Shown here: piece after piece, positions 37,841 to 49,869 of the stretch
Position numbering within the stretch: position 1 is the first letter of the stretch
Layout: every line of letters starts with the position of its first letter
Source of the DNA: Mactromeris polynyma
Lineage: Eukaryota > Mollusca > Bivalvia > Venerida > Mactridae
Direction: 5' to 3'
NCBI GenBank assembly: GCA_032209605.1
Contig: JASFXZ010000020.1
Span: forward strand, 2,735,501 to 2,799,500
DNA length: 64,000 nt
The notes under the pieces: model-generated
The model's database searches: none
The model's input: only the letters and a program-made list of their open reading frames with translations
What the model was told of the DNA's origin: nothing
Program-made: the position numbers and the translations under genes

Positions 37841-38153
37841 AATTTTTCGGCACAGCCGTACTAACATGGTTTTAATTTTTGCATGTTGTGTAAACCAATC
37901 AAATATTACGTTAACCACCAAGGCAATTTCTTTTCAACCGAACGACGTTTGTAACCTTAACGCGGATTGGTTAACCTTTCGATAAAGGGTACGAAACCTT
38001 ACCAAAATCCACTGAATTTCGGTGATTTTACCGACACCCATTTTGGATCTGGAGTGACCAGCAATCGTAACATCACGGCATTTTTTTTCTTTTGCACAAA
38101 AACCGTTAACCTTCAAATTGCGCCAACCATCTTCTTTCAAGATATTTCTTGTT
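37841..38153. repeat. Interspersed repeat family R1, copy 2
   Basis: Aligns with copies at 6111 and 52727, from the TTTTTCGGCACAG start to the TTTCAAGATATTTCTTGTTG end. It is open over about 65 codons on the - strand in the same frame as copy 3. Confidence 0.75.
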
Positions 38154-39527
38154 GCATATACGGTAAGTTTTCAATAAACCTACATTAAATTAATTCTCCA
38201 ACAATAAATGAATTAGAATATTTATTACAATGTGTGATATATCATCACATCTTGCTGGAAAGTTGATTGCAAATAAACGTACACAACTTGGGGTCACATC
38301 ACAGAAGCTGTTGCTTTTGGCGGGGGTGGGGGCTGGGTTTGTTTTGGCCTCAGTACGCATTTACGAATAGAAAATTTTTCTTTTCAATTACAATAATCAC
38401 TTATCAAGAATGCTTTGCTACTCTAATGGATCTTACACAAAGCGTTCATTACAGGACATGGTCTGACTAAAGTTTCCACGTCTCAAATAACAAATGAATA
38501 CTTAAAGTTTTAAAACCGAGTAGAACATGTATTCTAATTATTTGTGAATCTTAAAGTCTGACAAATAGGGGAGTCAGTTTTCGTCAGAAATCTATGATAA
38601 ATAGAAACTAATCTATCTACTTGTATAAAAATGCTTATACAAATACCGACGCTATAAAAGCCATTGAATTCGTGCTACCTTTAACCCTTTGAGCCTGCTA
38701 TGGTAGCTGTAAACTAGGTAAGCCTTTTACCCGAAACTTGTCAGTGTATATAGATAAATCAGGTTTTAAGTTGTCAATTTAATATGATTACAAATTCAGT
38801 CTTCAAAAGTGTTGAATACATTTTCTTAATCCGTAGGGAAACGCGGTAACAGGCTTACATATCAGCGTATCAATAGAACAGAAACTGTGAGGTAAATGTT
38901 GAATATATCGGTTACGTGGAATGAATGAGGAGTGTCATATATATCAAAGTCAACAGACAGACAGACGCACGGACAAGCAGATGCTAACTTATGGCTGATC
39001 ACGAAATCTCACCATCAATTAATCGACCGACTGAAGGATTGCCAGCGAACATAACTTGAGAACAGAACGGACGGACGGACGGACACGCGGATGACTGACT
39101 GAGTACATTTATTGTCATGTCCATTTAAAAGCTCCTCACATAGTGACCAGTGTAATTTGATACACAAACAATACGATCTCATTAACACGTTAATTAAGAT
39201 ATTTACGCTAATTAGTAAAATTAGCATTAAGCTAAATATACATGTATGCTCAACTATACTAGCGCTCGACGCGCTATGTACACAGTTTCGACATAAATGT
39301 ATTGTATTTATAAAAAGAATTACATGTATAACCGAAACTTAAACTCAAATCTTTTATCATACAACCGTTCAACATGTCAGACACATATAGCAATAAAAGT
39401 ATCATAACCGGCCCATAGGTACTTTTAGCTGAATGGTAACATTTTTTTATCCGATATTCGAACACTGTAACTTTCTATCGTTTCCTACATTCTGTGAGAT
39501 TTTAAACATGAGCAGAAAGTTGTTGTC

Positions 39528-39648
39528 ATGACCGTGAAGATGACCGTGTAGATGACCGTGCAGATGACCGTGCAGATGACCGTGCAGATTACCGTGCAGA
39601 TGACCGTGCAGATGACCGCGCAGATGACCGCGCAGATGAAGTGCTGAT
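39528..39648. repeat. 12-bp tandem repeat, about 10 copies
   Basis: Units of GATGACCGTGCA with point variants (GTGAA, GTGTA, CGCA). 12 is a multiple of 3, so a short repetitive frame exists on the - strand. No sign that it is a gene. Confidence 0.92.
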
Positions 39649-41394
39649 GAAACGGGATTAGAATCACATATTTAAGCTATATGAAGACTGAAATATGTGA
39701 GTTTTTAACTAGAAATGACAACGATAGTCCATTTCCTATGTGAATTCATCGAAGTTATTGAAGTTAAAAATCCGTTTTACGAGAGCTATTTTTGACCGCA
39801 CAAAATGTTGAATTATGCCACATAGTGATCCGCCTGACATACACTAGAGGATGTTCGTAGAGTAACGAAGTGGTACGGAAATATGCGAGAGCTGTCGAGA
39901 ATGCATTCCGTTATGTCATTCCACGTGGCTCGAGGTGAACGCCTTCATATCCAACCGTTCGATAAAAATATAGATATAAAAATATTTCAGATTGAATTAA
40001 AAATATCTAGTTACCTAATTTCATGAAGCGTTTTTCAATGCTTCAGTTGTCTTTAAAACGTGTTATGTTCCCGTTTAAAAGTATAATTCGTTTACATTTT
40101 ATTTGAGTGGTTCGTTCAACAATTCCGCTAGATTTCAAACATTTTCCAAATAATCTACTAACTTTTTACTCATAATTACGAATAACAAAGAGATTGCACA
40201 CGATAAAACATCCTGTACTCAAGAGCGTTTTCGTACATCGAATTTGATCTTCAGCAAAACTTTGTGAAGTATTGTACATGTACTGGTTTTGTCCTGATGG
40301 GGACGTACTATTTTCCATGCCATGCTGCACACTTGCAGACGGTGATCTGGGAACTTATTTCGCATCGGAATTATCGGTAATTAAGTACATGTAATATCGT
40401 TGTAAGTTTTCGGCAATGAATCTAGTCATTAAAGGGAAATGGAAATGTCACTACCGCCATGATGATGTTAATGAAGTTAATGTATTTCAAATATTAAATA
40501 TAAGACTTCGATTGAAATATTTTAAAATTAAAACGCTGCAATAGATTACATGTATTTTCAAACGCCATAACTTGTCTATTGTACACATTCTGCTGTGATG
40601 ATGACGATGTTAAATGTGTTCATAAATAACACCATCGAGTGAATTCGCAGAAAATAAGACGTCCACAACTTTAATAAACGACTAAGTTTAAATAGAAAAC
40701 ATAAAACCTTGACAAACCCTGAAAATATATCCGCACCGAATATGAACTGCTTTCACTGACTTTTTAAATTTCAAAACAAAATGAAACCCGTAGCGCTCGC
40801 TTAGAAAGTTAAATCACGACTACCAAATCCATTTGTATGACAGAATATTGAAATTTCTACAACAGCTCGAAGAAAAAGTGGACCTCATGAACTACTTCAA
40901 ACTATTTCAAGTGTATCAGTGCAGGTAGCAATCTTTTCTGATACTTAATGTAGTCTTTCTTAGTCCGTACATATTTAGAAAGGATTGCCGATAATTCTTA
41001 ACGTCCTATTGTCGGATACAAATAATACCTTGTATTGTCACCGAGACTTCCGATAATGACGAATCCTTGCCATTTTCATTGCCATTAAATCTTGGGGATT
41101 TTACAGATAAATGTTTTAAACTTTGTATACAGTGTATCATGTATATCTTCATATCGATCTTTTGTTACATTATGACGTTTTCTTAGTAATAAATTCATCG
41201 AAATACACGCCCTTAATCTGTTATGGTAGGATTTAGAACAACATTAATCACGTCAATCGAGAAATGATCAATTGCGGTGCAAACTCGTTGAACTTAAATT
41301 GGTCGCAACTGTTTGCACTACAAGACACGGCTCCTGTTTATTTTAGGTCTTATAAATCATGATGCTGTTTTCAGCTATTAAAGGCGGCTAATTG

Positions 41395-43440
41395 TATCAC
41401 AAAGGACCGATATTGGTCAACAGTTACAACCCGCTACTTGTACCACACCGGTCCAATATTTGTCAACAGTTACAACCCGCTAATTGTATCACAACGGACC
41501 AATATTTGTCAACAGTTACAACCCGCTAATTGTACCACACAGGACCGATATTTGTCAACTGTTACAACCCGCTACTTGTACCACACCGGTCCAATATTTG
41601 TCAACAGTTACAACCCTCTACTTGTACCACACCGGTCCAATATTTGTCAACAGTTACAACCCTCTAATTGTACCACACCGGTCCAATATTTGTCAACAGT
41701 TACAACCCGCTACTTGTACCACACCGGTCCAATATTTGTCAACTGTAACAACCCTCTAATTGTACCACACCGGTCCAATATTTGTCAACAGTTACAACCC
41801 TCTAATTGTACCACACCGGTCCAATATTTGTCAACAGTTACAACCCTCTAATTGTATCACAACGGACCAATATTTGTCAACAGTTACAACCCGCTACTTG
41901 TACCACACCGGTCCAATATTTGTCAACAGTTACATCCCGCTAATTGTATCACAACGGACCAATATTTGTCAACAGTTACAACCCGCTAATTGTATCACAA
42001 CGGACCAATATTTGTCAACTGTAACAACCCTCTAATTGTACCAAACCGGTCCAATATTTGTCAACAGTTACAACCCTCTAATTGTATCACAACGGACCAA
42101 TATTTGTCAACTGTAACAACCCTCTAATTGTATCACAACGGACCAATATTTGTCAACAGTTACAACCCTCTAATTGTATCACAACGGACCAATATTTGTC
42201 AACAGTTACAACCCGCTACTTGTACCACACCGGTCCAATATTTGTCAACAGTTACAACCCTCTAATTGTATCACAACGGACCAATATTTGTCAACAGTTA
42301 CAATCCGCTAATTGTATCACAACGGACCAATATTTGTCAACTGTAACAACCCTCTAATTGTATCACAACGGACCAATATTTGTCAACTGTTACAACCCTC
42401 TAATTGTATCACAACGGACCAATATTTGTCAGCTGTTACAACCCGCTAATTGTACCACATCGGACCAATATTTGTCAACTGTTACAACCCGCTAATTGTA
42501 CCACGTCGGACCAATATTTGTCAACTGTTACAACCCGCTCATTGTACCACGTCGGACCAATATTTGTCAACAGTTACAACCCGCTCATTGTACCACATCG
42601 GACCAATATTTGTCAGCTGTTACAACCCGCTCATTGTACCACATCGGACCAATATTTGTCAACTGTTACAACCCGCTAATTGTACCACATCGGACCAATA
42701 TTTGTCAGCTGTTACAACCCGCTCATTGTACCACATCGGACCAATATTTGTCAGCTGTTACAACCCGCTAATTGTACCACATCGGACCAATATTTGTCAA
42801 CTGTTACAACCCGCTAATTGTACCACATCGGACCAATATTTGTCAGCTGTTACAACCCGCTCATTGTACCACATCGGACCAATATTTGTCAGCTGTTACA
42901 ACCCGCTAATTGTACCACATCGGACCAATATTTGTCAACTGTTACAACCCGCTAATTGTACCACATCGGACCAATATTTGTCAGCTGTTACAACCCGTTA
43001 ATTGTACCACATCGGACCAATATTTGTCAGCTGTTACAACCCGCTAATTGTACCACATTGGACCAATATTTGTCAACTGTTACAACCCACTAATTGTACC
43101 ACGTCGGACCAATATTTGTCAACTGTTACAACCCGCTAATTGTACCACGTCGGACCAATATTTGTCAACTGTTACAACCCGCTAATTGTACCACATCGGA
43201 CCAATATTTGTCAGCTGTTACAACCCGCTAATTGTGTCACACCGGACATATATTTGTCAACTGTTACAACCCTCTAATTGTGTCACACCGGACATATATT
43301 TGTCAACTGTTACAATCCGCTTCTTGTACTACCCGGACCGACAAATGTCAACTAAACGGCAAATTGTACTGTACTTTGACGATATCTGTCAGCTATTACA
43401 ACCGTCTATTTGAACCACACCGGACCTATATCTGTCATTA
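41395..43440. repeat. 46-bp tandem array, about 44 copies
   Basis: Unit CCAATATTTGTCAACAGTTA then CAACCCGCTAATTGTATCACAACGGA. Three subtypes are arranged in blocks: CACACCGGTCC copies at the left, ATCACAACGGACC in the middle and CACATCGGACC with AGCTGTTAC at the right. Copies after about 43210 become increasingly degenerate. Frames shift between copies because 46 is not a multiple of 3, so the staggered open frames are not genes. Confidence 0.95.
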
Positions 43441-44000
43441 CCTTAACTGAGCTTCACCGGACTGATATAAGTCGACTATTATAAAGTCAATCAGCATCCG
43501 TAATCGGCTACATTTACTACAACGTACTACATGTACAAACAATTCGAGTATTGTCTAAACTGGGCTGATCAAGTAAAAGTGACATCTTGCATATAGATCT
43601 ACGTGTATTATGTATATAAGTATGTATCCGATGATTACCGTACTATCTCCAATCATTTGAATAAATATTTTATTTATATATCGTTAAGACTGAAATTCCT
43701 TGTGAAATGTTCAAACAAATAGTTATATTAGACCATTAAAATTCATTGAAGCTCCAACAAACTGTTCCGTCTATATTTGAACAAGGCCAATTAACGCATT
43801 ACAGTATAATTGAATCGATAAATAGACAGTTCACGTTGCTGTTTATGGACAACCAAGCAAGCTATAACAACAACAACACTAATAACTCGTATTTAAACGG
43901 TCACTTCCGTATTTCGATCAATCCACAATAGAAACATCTCGGTAATGTTGGTATAAACTTTAGTTAACATCAATTGTATTACCAGTTATTAAAACTTACA

Positions 44001-44158
44001 GAATCTACTAATCACTCTCGATGACTGCTTCATAAGTTACAAACCAGTATACTCGCGCCAAATTAAAGATTGTGAAGTTCACGTGATCAAACCGCGCTCA
44101 ACGCGGGACTCGAATTCACGGCCTTGAAGTCAGAGGTCAGGCACCCTCCCCTCGACAC
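44001..44158 (-). repeat. tRNA-derived SINE
   Basis: On the - strand the head includes GTGCCTGACCTCTGACTTC (degraded box A) and GTGAATTCGAGTCC (box B region), followed by GAACTTCACAATCTTTAATT. The same order is seen in the copy at 15715-15897. Confidence 0.7.
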
Positions 44159-45508
44159 AAACACGATGAAAGTATGCTAAACAACTTTCGACTTTTAACA
44201 CGTGTAGGGTGGTGCATTTAAAAGATGAACTGTGAATGTCGACTTGTCAACGAAGCAATATTATGTCATACATTATATGTTTACAACGTGAATCTTCCTT
44301 TGAATGTGACTCAATTCCAAATATCATTATGTTTTATACCTTATTCAATGTAATTGATTTTGATTTTCATGTATGAAGCATTTCCAATGTATTGAGAACG
44401 TCAGTTTGTCTGCGTTAATAAATCCCATCATGTGAAGAAATTGTGTTAAGGCCTAAAAAAATAGCGTAGGTAATTCGGAAAAAAAATGTTTTTTTTTAAG
44501 AATTGTTTTATTTTCAAACGAAGCAAATTAAACATAGAGGTAAATGAATACATGTTAGAAGGCAAATCCCCTTTCCCTTTTAACATGGATAAGGTTTGAT
44601 CAAGGTGAATTTAATGCTCTATAGCTGGAGTACTCGTAAAGCGTCTAATAACTGGTCAAAAATATGAACCTAAAGAAAAATTCACACAAAGAAATTTTAC
44701 CAAAAGAAGAAAATGTTAACACGCGAAAAAATGTTCTAGTGTCGAGGCAAAAAATAGTGTAGGTCAGGAAACCTGAAATAAACTTATTAGTTTTACGCCT
44801 AACGTTTCTGGCACAAAACTGCAGGCTTTAAGTCAAATATAGGGATGAATTCAACTACTCAATTTGTCTCAATACAACCAATTCTAGTCATAGAATTACA
44901 CCAAATTAAAGTTTTGCTGAAAGAATTTTCACACTAACAATGGACGTGATTACAATGAATCCTGGTTCAAAATCAGAGTTGTATTGTGTGTGTGTGAAAG
45001 GTAAACACGATTGTATAAATGTACCAAGATCACAGTAAATATTTACATACGTTTAGTTAAGTTCGATCTATTATGTACGACGTCTCTGTATAATTTGAAC
45101 ACAGTTTATGAAGACAATTATTATAAATTACTCATTCCCAAACAAACGGAAAACTGCTGAATTATCTCTGTGTCACAGTAGAACTTTCAAGAAACAAATC
45201 TTATAAAACATTGTATAAGAAAATGTTTGTATATTTCTTCTATTTGTATTTAATTAACTATCGTAAAATAAAAGACATATCAAGACTTTAAAATCAATAT
45301 TAAAAGTATTTAATACCGATTGGGGTATTTCATTTTATTGCAATTTACCATTTCACAACAGCACAAGAAATCAACATTCCCGCGTGAAACATACGAGTAT
45401 TTTAAGTACAGACATTTACAGCGACCATAAAAAGCACGTGTTTGACCAAGACTCGCGTCGATTTATTTCTATTTCAAGAATATTTACAAACATTTTAAGA
45501 AGTGATGG

Positions 45509-45935
45509 AAAATCGGATAAATTTCGTACTCATAATCGATAATCGAAAATAATCAAAATATTAGCTTTTTAGTATAAGTATAATGCTGGCAGTTTAATTC
45601 ATTGATACAAATTTATTTATCTCTTTATTAACTACATTTAACATCAATTGGGTTTTAAATCACTCTTATATCATAAGAACATTTTATCATTCAATAAATA
45701 TTTGACTACTATTGACTAGATGTTTTGTACATGTATAGACTTGATTTAAGACTTGAAAGTATATCCGGGTTTATAACTTAAAAAATTAAATATTTATAAT
45801 ATCACCATATTGAAATAACACTTAAGTCACACTTTCCGATTATAATCGATTATGTAGTTCATAATCAATTGTCGCCGACGTCGGATGTCTAGCGACGATT
45901 TTTAGATTATTTTCGATAATCGCGCAATCACTAAA
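45509..45935. mobile_element. Candidate hAT-like MITE
   Basis: CGATAATCGAAAATAATC near 45540 is mirrored by GATTATTTTCGATAATCG near 45905, and AGTGATGG...CAATCACT lie outside them. The interior is AT-rich and non-coding. The exact termini and target duplication are not resolved. Confidence 0.5.
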
Positions 45936-46559
45936 TGTACTAAATGCAATCACTAAACCATTATATACAGGGAAGTATCGTGTTGCATTTCTTACCTTGT
46001 CATAAATGCATGATTTATAAGAGCAATAACAATAACATTAAAAATAACTAAATAAGTATTTGTTGAATCGAGCTTTCAATTCAAAGGTTTTGAACGTGTC
46101 AATGTGACACTAGATCTATAACACTTTCTGACAAGTGAGGTGGATATTTTGTGAGTTTTAAATTTCATATAACAGAACTATTAAGCTCAGAGCTATTATC
46201 AATATATTGATGGGAACTGCTTTCATGTCAACTGTGGTTCTAATATTACCCACGACAGATTTAGGATAAGCTATGCATACACAGTTGACCTTCAGTGATG
46301 TTTCGATTTTTGGATTAGTGAGAAGTCAATGTCGGGTCAGATAATTTTAATTATGCCAATCATTTTGTGTAAGATCGATTGTAGTGTTGGTATGATGCGA
46401 TTTCTGAACAGCGTCCGTTTTATCCACACGTATATCAGAAAAAAGTCAGATCGACAAGGGCAACAACTCCGTTTCAAGTATAACTTAAAATGCTTTTCCA
46501 GTATGTTTTAGATAGAATTTAATCATCTTATAATAAATGAAATATGTCATAGGAATGTT

Positions 46560-46920
46560 TGAACCCTTGGGTGAGGTCTATGTTCTTCCTAACAATTTGA
46601 CTGAGGATGATTCTACGAACCAATTCAGTGTATCATCCAAAAGGAGACGTGAATGTTGGCTGTTGTCGAGAGGTTGTTGCTATCAAAGACCTAAGGTCTT
46701 TGTTGCTATGGAGATGTTAAATCCACAGTAACTTTTAACATTAGGAAAACTATAGTGTTGCTGAAGTATGTGACTCAAGACATGATCGCTTTGGGGAGGT
46801 TTCACTACACTCACAAAAGCATTTGTCCTCCACCTCTGATTCATGCCGGTAAGATGTCTGTTGGTTGCGGAAGAATATGTTAATACTGGCTGGTAACAGA
46901 ATGACTGTCAAAACGGCGTG
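46560..46920 (+). repeat. SINE-related fragment
   Basis: Contains CTAACAATTTGACTGAGGAT, GTTGTCGAGAGGTTGTTGC, GATTCATGCCGGTAAGATGT and GTTGCGGAAGAATATGTTAA in the order of the SINE core and tail at 31740-31990. The tRNA-like head is missing or degraded. Confidence 0.6.
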
Positions 46921-47785
46921 ACACAACGAAAAAAATACCACGTGGTATTTTCACAGATACATGCGTTTCAATCACACATTATTAGAAGTGCGTTTTTAAT
47001 AATACTCCGATACAATATCAGGACAACCACAAATTGTTCTTGGAATCATTTGGGAAACACTTTAGACTATGAAATTCTTTACCAATGTAGTACAGTCAAA
47101 TAAATAGAGGAGCTTACATGTTTAATAAATCCAATAAAAAGTTACCACGAATGTTAGATTCTATTTATTACATAAAACAGAAACATTCGAATTTCTTCAA
47201 AACATTACTTTGATCTCCTTTACGCAAGCTACGTATGAAGTGTGTAATTCGATTTTTAGTAACACAAGCTGACGCTATATTCAAACTAACTACGGTAAGA
47301 CAATACTTTAAAATGCCATAGCTCTACTTCGTACAGAATAAAGCTTTTCAACAATGTCAACCGATCATTTGAGCGCACCAACGTCGCGCTCACAAGTTTT
47401 GTTGTGACGTCGCACGCACGTGAGTTGTTATTTCACTAGAGAATTATCGAAAATAACGCATGTATGTTATAACCACTCTACACTGTATGTTATGTTATAA
47501 CTTGAATTCAATATCATACCGCCAGATACCACAATCTTACTACTTAAATAAACACATACGGATGTGAAATAAAAACACATACAATTCTAAATATGCATGT
47601 TGAAAATGAAATAGCATTTACTTATTTATTTTACTCGAGTTAAATCTCTGTACAGTATATCTACACTGTATACATTGTACCGCATATCACGGACGTACAC
47701 CATAGTATGCCAAATACGCGAAGCCATTCATACATGAAATACTATAAGAAGTATAATAACCGCTAAGAATCGAAGTGCACGTATA

Positions 47786-47963
47786 TAGTAAAACCTCAAT
47801 AATAAAACCAACCTTGGGATCTTTGAACAACTGGTCTTCTTATTGAGGTGGTCTTAATGTTTGAGGTTGAATAAAGATCAAAACAGTGAAAATGGACTTA
47901 AATTTGGTTCTTTATTTTGAGGTGGTCTTATTATTTAAGTGGTCTTTAAGTGAGGTTTTACTG
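47786..47963. mobile_element. Pogo/Tigger-like MITE, degraded copy
   Basis: The left end TAGTAAAACCTCAATAATAA has lost its first C. The right end is AAGTGAGGTTTTACTG followed by TA. Same family as 392, 13044 and 36462. Confidence 0.78.
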
Positions 47964-49359
47964 TATTTTTCACCAAGCATACTTAATGATGGTTCAGTTC
48001 CTGTTTACGACAATGATACAACATTGTGTCTTCATACGTATTGTTGGCTTGGATTTAAGGTGACAGATTTATATTTTATACTTTCGTCTTATCACACATA
48101 CGTTACATGTTTGTTCACTTTACGGTGTATGACCAATGTCTACAATAAAGTTGACACAAACACAATGTGTATATGTTTAAATAGTTCGTGGGTGACACTA
48201 AGAAACCGGTCTATCGTCATACAAATAATGTATCATAGATCGAGTATAGTTTTACTTGTATCCGTCGATTAAACCGCACAGATGAGATATGATTAACATT
48301 GATGTTTATTCGGAAAAAAACCCATATAACTAGATAGTTTTCAATCAGTTAACAATTAAATCGTATTCATTCGTCGTACAGAATTTTATATAAAAACAAA
48401 CATTCTTCGTAACTTGTGTTTCGTATAAGAAATTCAGAATAACTACGAAAGTAATCTGGTTAATGTATCAAGTTAAGGTAAATAAATACGAATGCATTTT
48501 ACTTTTCTATAATTAAATAGCGTAAATTAATAAATGTATATACTTTATCAACTTACAAGAGCTCAATATGTACATGAAAATAAATGAATTACTTACGTAC
48601 ATGTATCGTATTTCCAATTCACGTTCTACGAACGATTATTCGATCCAGATAAGAACAATGAAATATGTCTTACTATGTACACAGAACGGACCAATATCCA
48701 AGTTCATATCCCTAATAACACAATAAACTATACATGCATGATCGTTTTAAATTGTTGAAGATATTGTTACGATAAAATACGAACGGATAAATTGGCTTAA
48801 CTACAATATATACCAAGGTATGTACACTATTACGCTGCACAAGTGTAAACATGAAGTAATATTGGTATTCAATACATTAAACCGAAAAACCTTAACACAC
48901 TGAATGTGCGACAAATAACAGTGAAAAAAATAATACGAACCTTTGTAGCCACGTTTAATCCATTATTTCATCTTTAAACCGACTTATAAGCACAATTATA
49001 TTTGGCTTTAATAGTTTTGTCAATAGAAGGTTCAAACGAGTCGTTGTCAGGGTTAATATCACCCGTGTGGCTCGTTTGTTCACCTCAATAATACACACGG
49101 AATAGATAAAAATCTTATCAATATTCAAGAACGGTAATCGTGGTGGAATGTTGTACGTTATTTCACCGCGGTTCACTCCCTTTGGTTTAATATTTTATGT
49201 ATACATTGTACATATATATACATATATACATTCGTGCATTTGCTTGAATACCAGTTTTAAAGTAAAATACATTCTGAAATGTTAATCACAATATGTGTTT
49301 GTAATTTGTTACTGGAATATTTAAAATAGTGAGTAAATTAATTATTAGTGTTTACATAG

Positions 49360-49501
49360 AGAATCTCGGGTTACTGTCCGGTGAGAACAATGTTATCAGG
49401 CGAGGTGATATCGTTTGTGGTGGCGAGCTTTAGCGAGTCACCACGAACGATATCGCCGAGTCTGATAACATTGTTCGAGCCGGACAGTAACTTGAGATTC
49501 T
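49360..49501. repeat. Near-perfect 142-bp palindrome
   Basis: The left arm GAATCTC..GTTACTGTCCGG then GAACAATGTTATCAG, GATATCGTTTGTGGT mirrors the right arm ACCACGAACGATATC, CTGATAACATTGTTC, CCGGACAGTAAC, GAGATTC. The arms are about 70 bp with roughly ten mismatches, and the loop is only a few bases. Either a foldback transposable element or a hairpin-forming locus. Confidence 0.9.
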
Positions 49502-49608
49502 ATTTATCATGAAACTTAATTTTCCGAGCATGTTTTAGTGTGTCTTTACCTAAAATTTAGTGTTCAATCCGCTAATAAGTAGTCCGTCAATTTGTGGGCG
49601 GAGCTTAA

Positions 49609-49706
49609 AAGTGTTATCATGCTACTAGCAGCCTATTGACCTGAGAACACTTTATGTTATCAGGTCATGTGTTATCAGTCTGTTACCATGGTAGTTGCAT
49701 GATAAA
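49609..49706. repeat. Second, imperfect palindrome
   Basis: GACCTGAGAACACTTTATGT then TATCAGGTC is self-complementary. Outside it, GTTATCATGCTACTAG pairs loosely with TGGTAGTTGCATGATAAAC. It lies 108 bases from the stronger palindrome and may belong to the same element. Confidence 0.6.
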
Positions 49707-49869
49707 CTTGTATATCAAGTTCACCATGAACAGTTATGTCAGCGATTTATTATAATATTATGACAATGAACATATGTTTGACAAAGTATTATTTTTTGTT
49801 TTTTTATTCGGTTTTAACCTTAAATACCACAGATGTCTCATTGTGTGTATGTATATCACATTTAACTCA

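Larger units (their letters stand above)
32741..41394. other. Gene-free region of MITEs and small repeats
   Basis: No coding exon was recognised over 8.6 kb. Contents: a pogo-like element with internal 35-bp repeats (33586-34060), a (TTCTG)n stretch near 34826 with an AATAAA nearby that resembles a non-LTR element 3' end, repeat copy B (35320-35650), a pogo-like MITE (36462-36568), a strand-switching repeat region (36830-37380), repeat R1 copy 2 (37841-38153) and a 12-bp tandem repeat (39528-39648). Confidence 0.6.
43441..49359. other. Gene-free region with SINE and MITE fragments
   Basis: AT-rich, no recognisable exon. It holds a SINE (44001-44158), a candidate hAT-like MITE (45509-45935), SINE-core pieces (about 46560-46920) and a pogo-like MITE (47786-47963). 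The 128-codon frame at 47886-48272 starts inside the MITE and has no family resemblance. Confidence 0.55.

Noticed and set aside
41438..43450. Staggered frames of 72-183 codons
   Set aside because: All lie in the 46-bp array and share the same shifted repeat. There is no start context, splice structure or family resemblance.
47886..48272. 128-codon + strand frame
   Set aside because: It begins inside a pogo-like MITE, runs into AT-rich sequence, and shows no recognisable domain.
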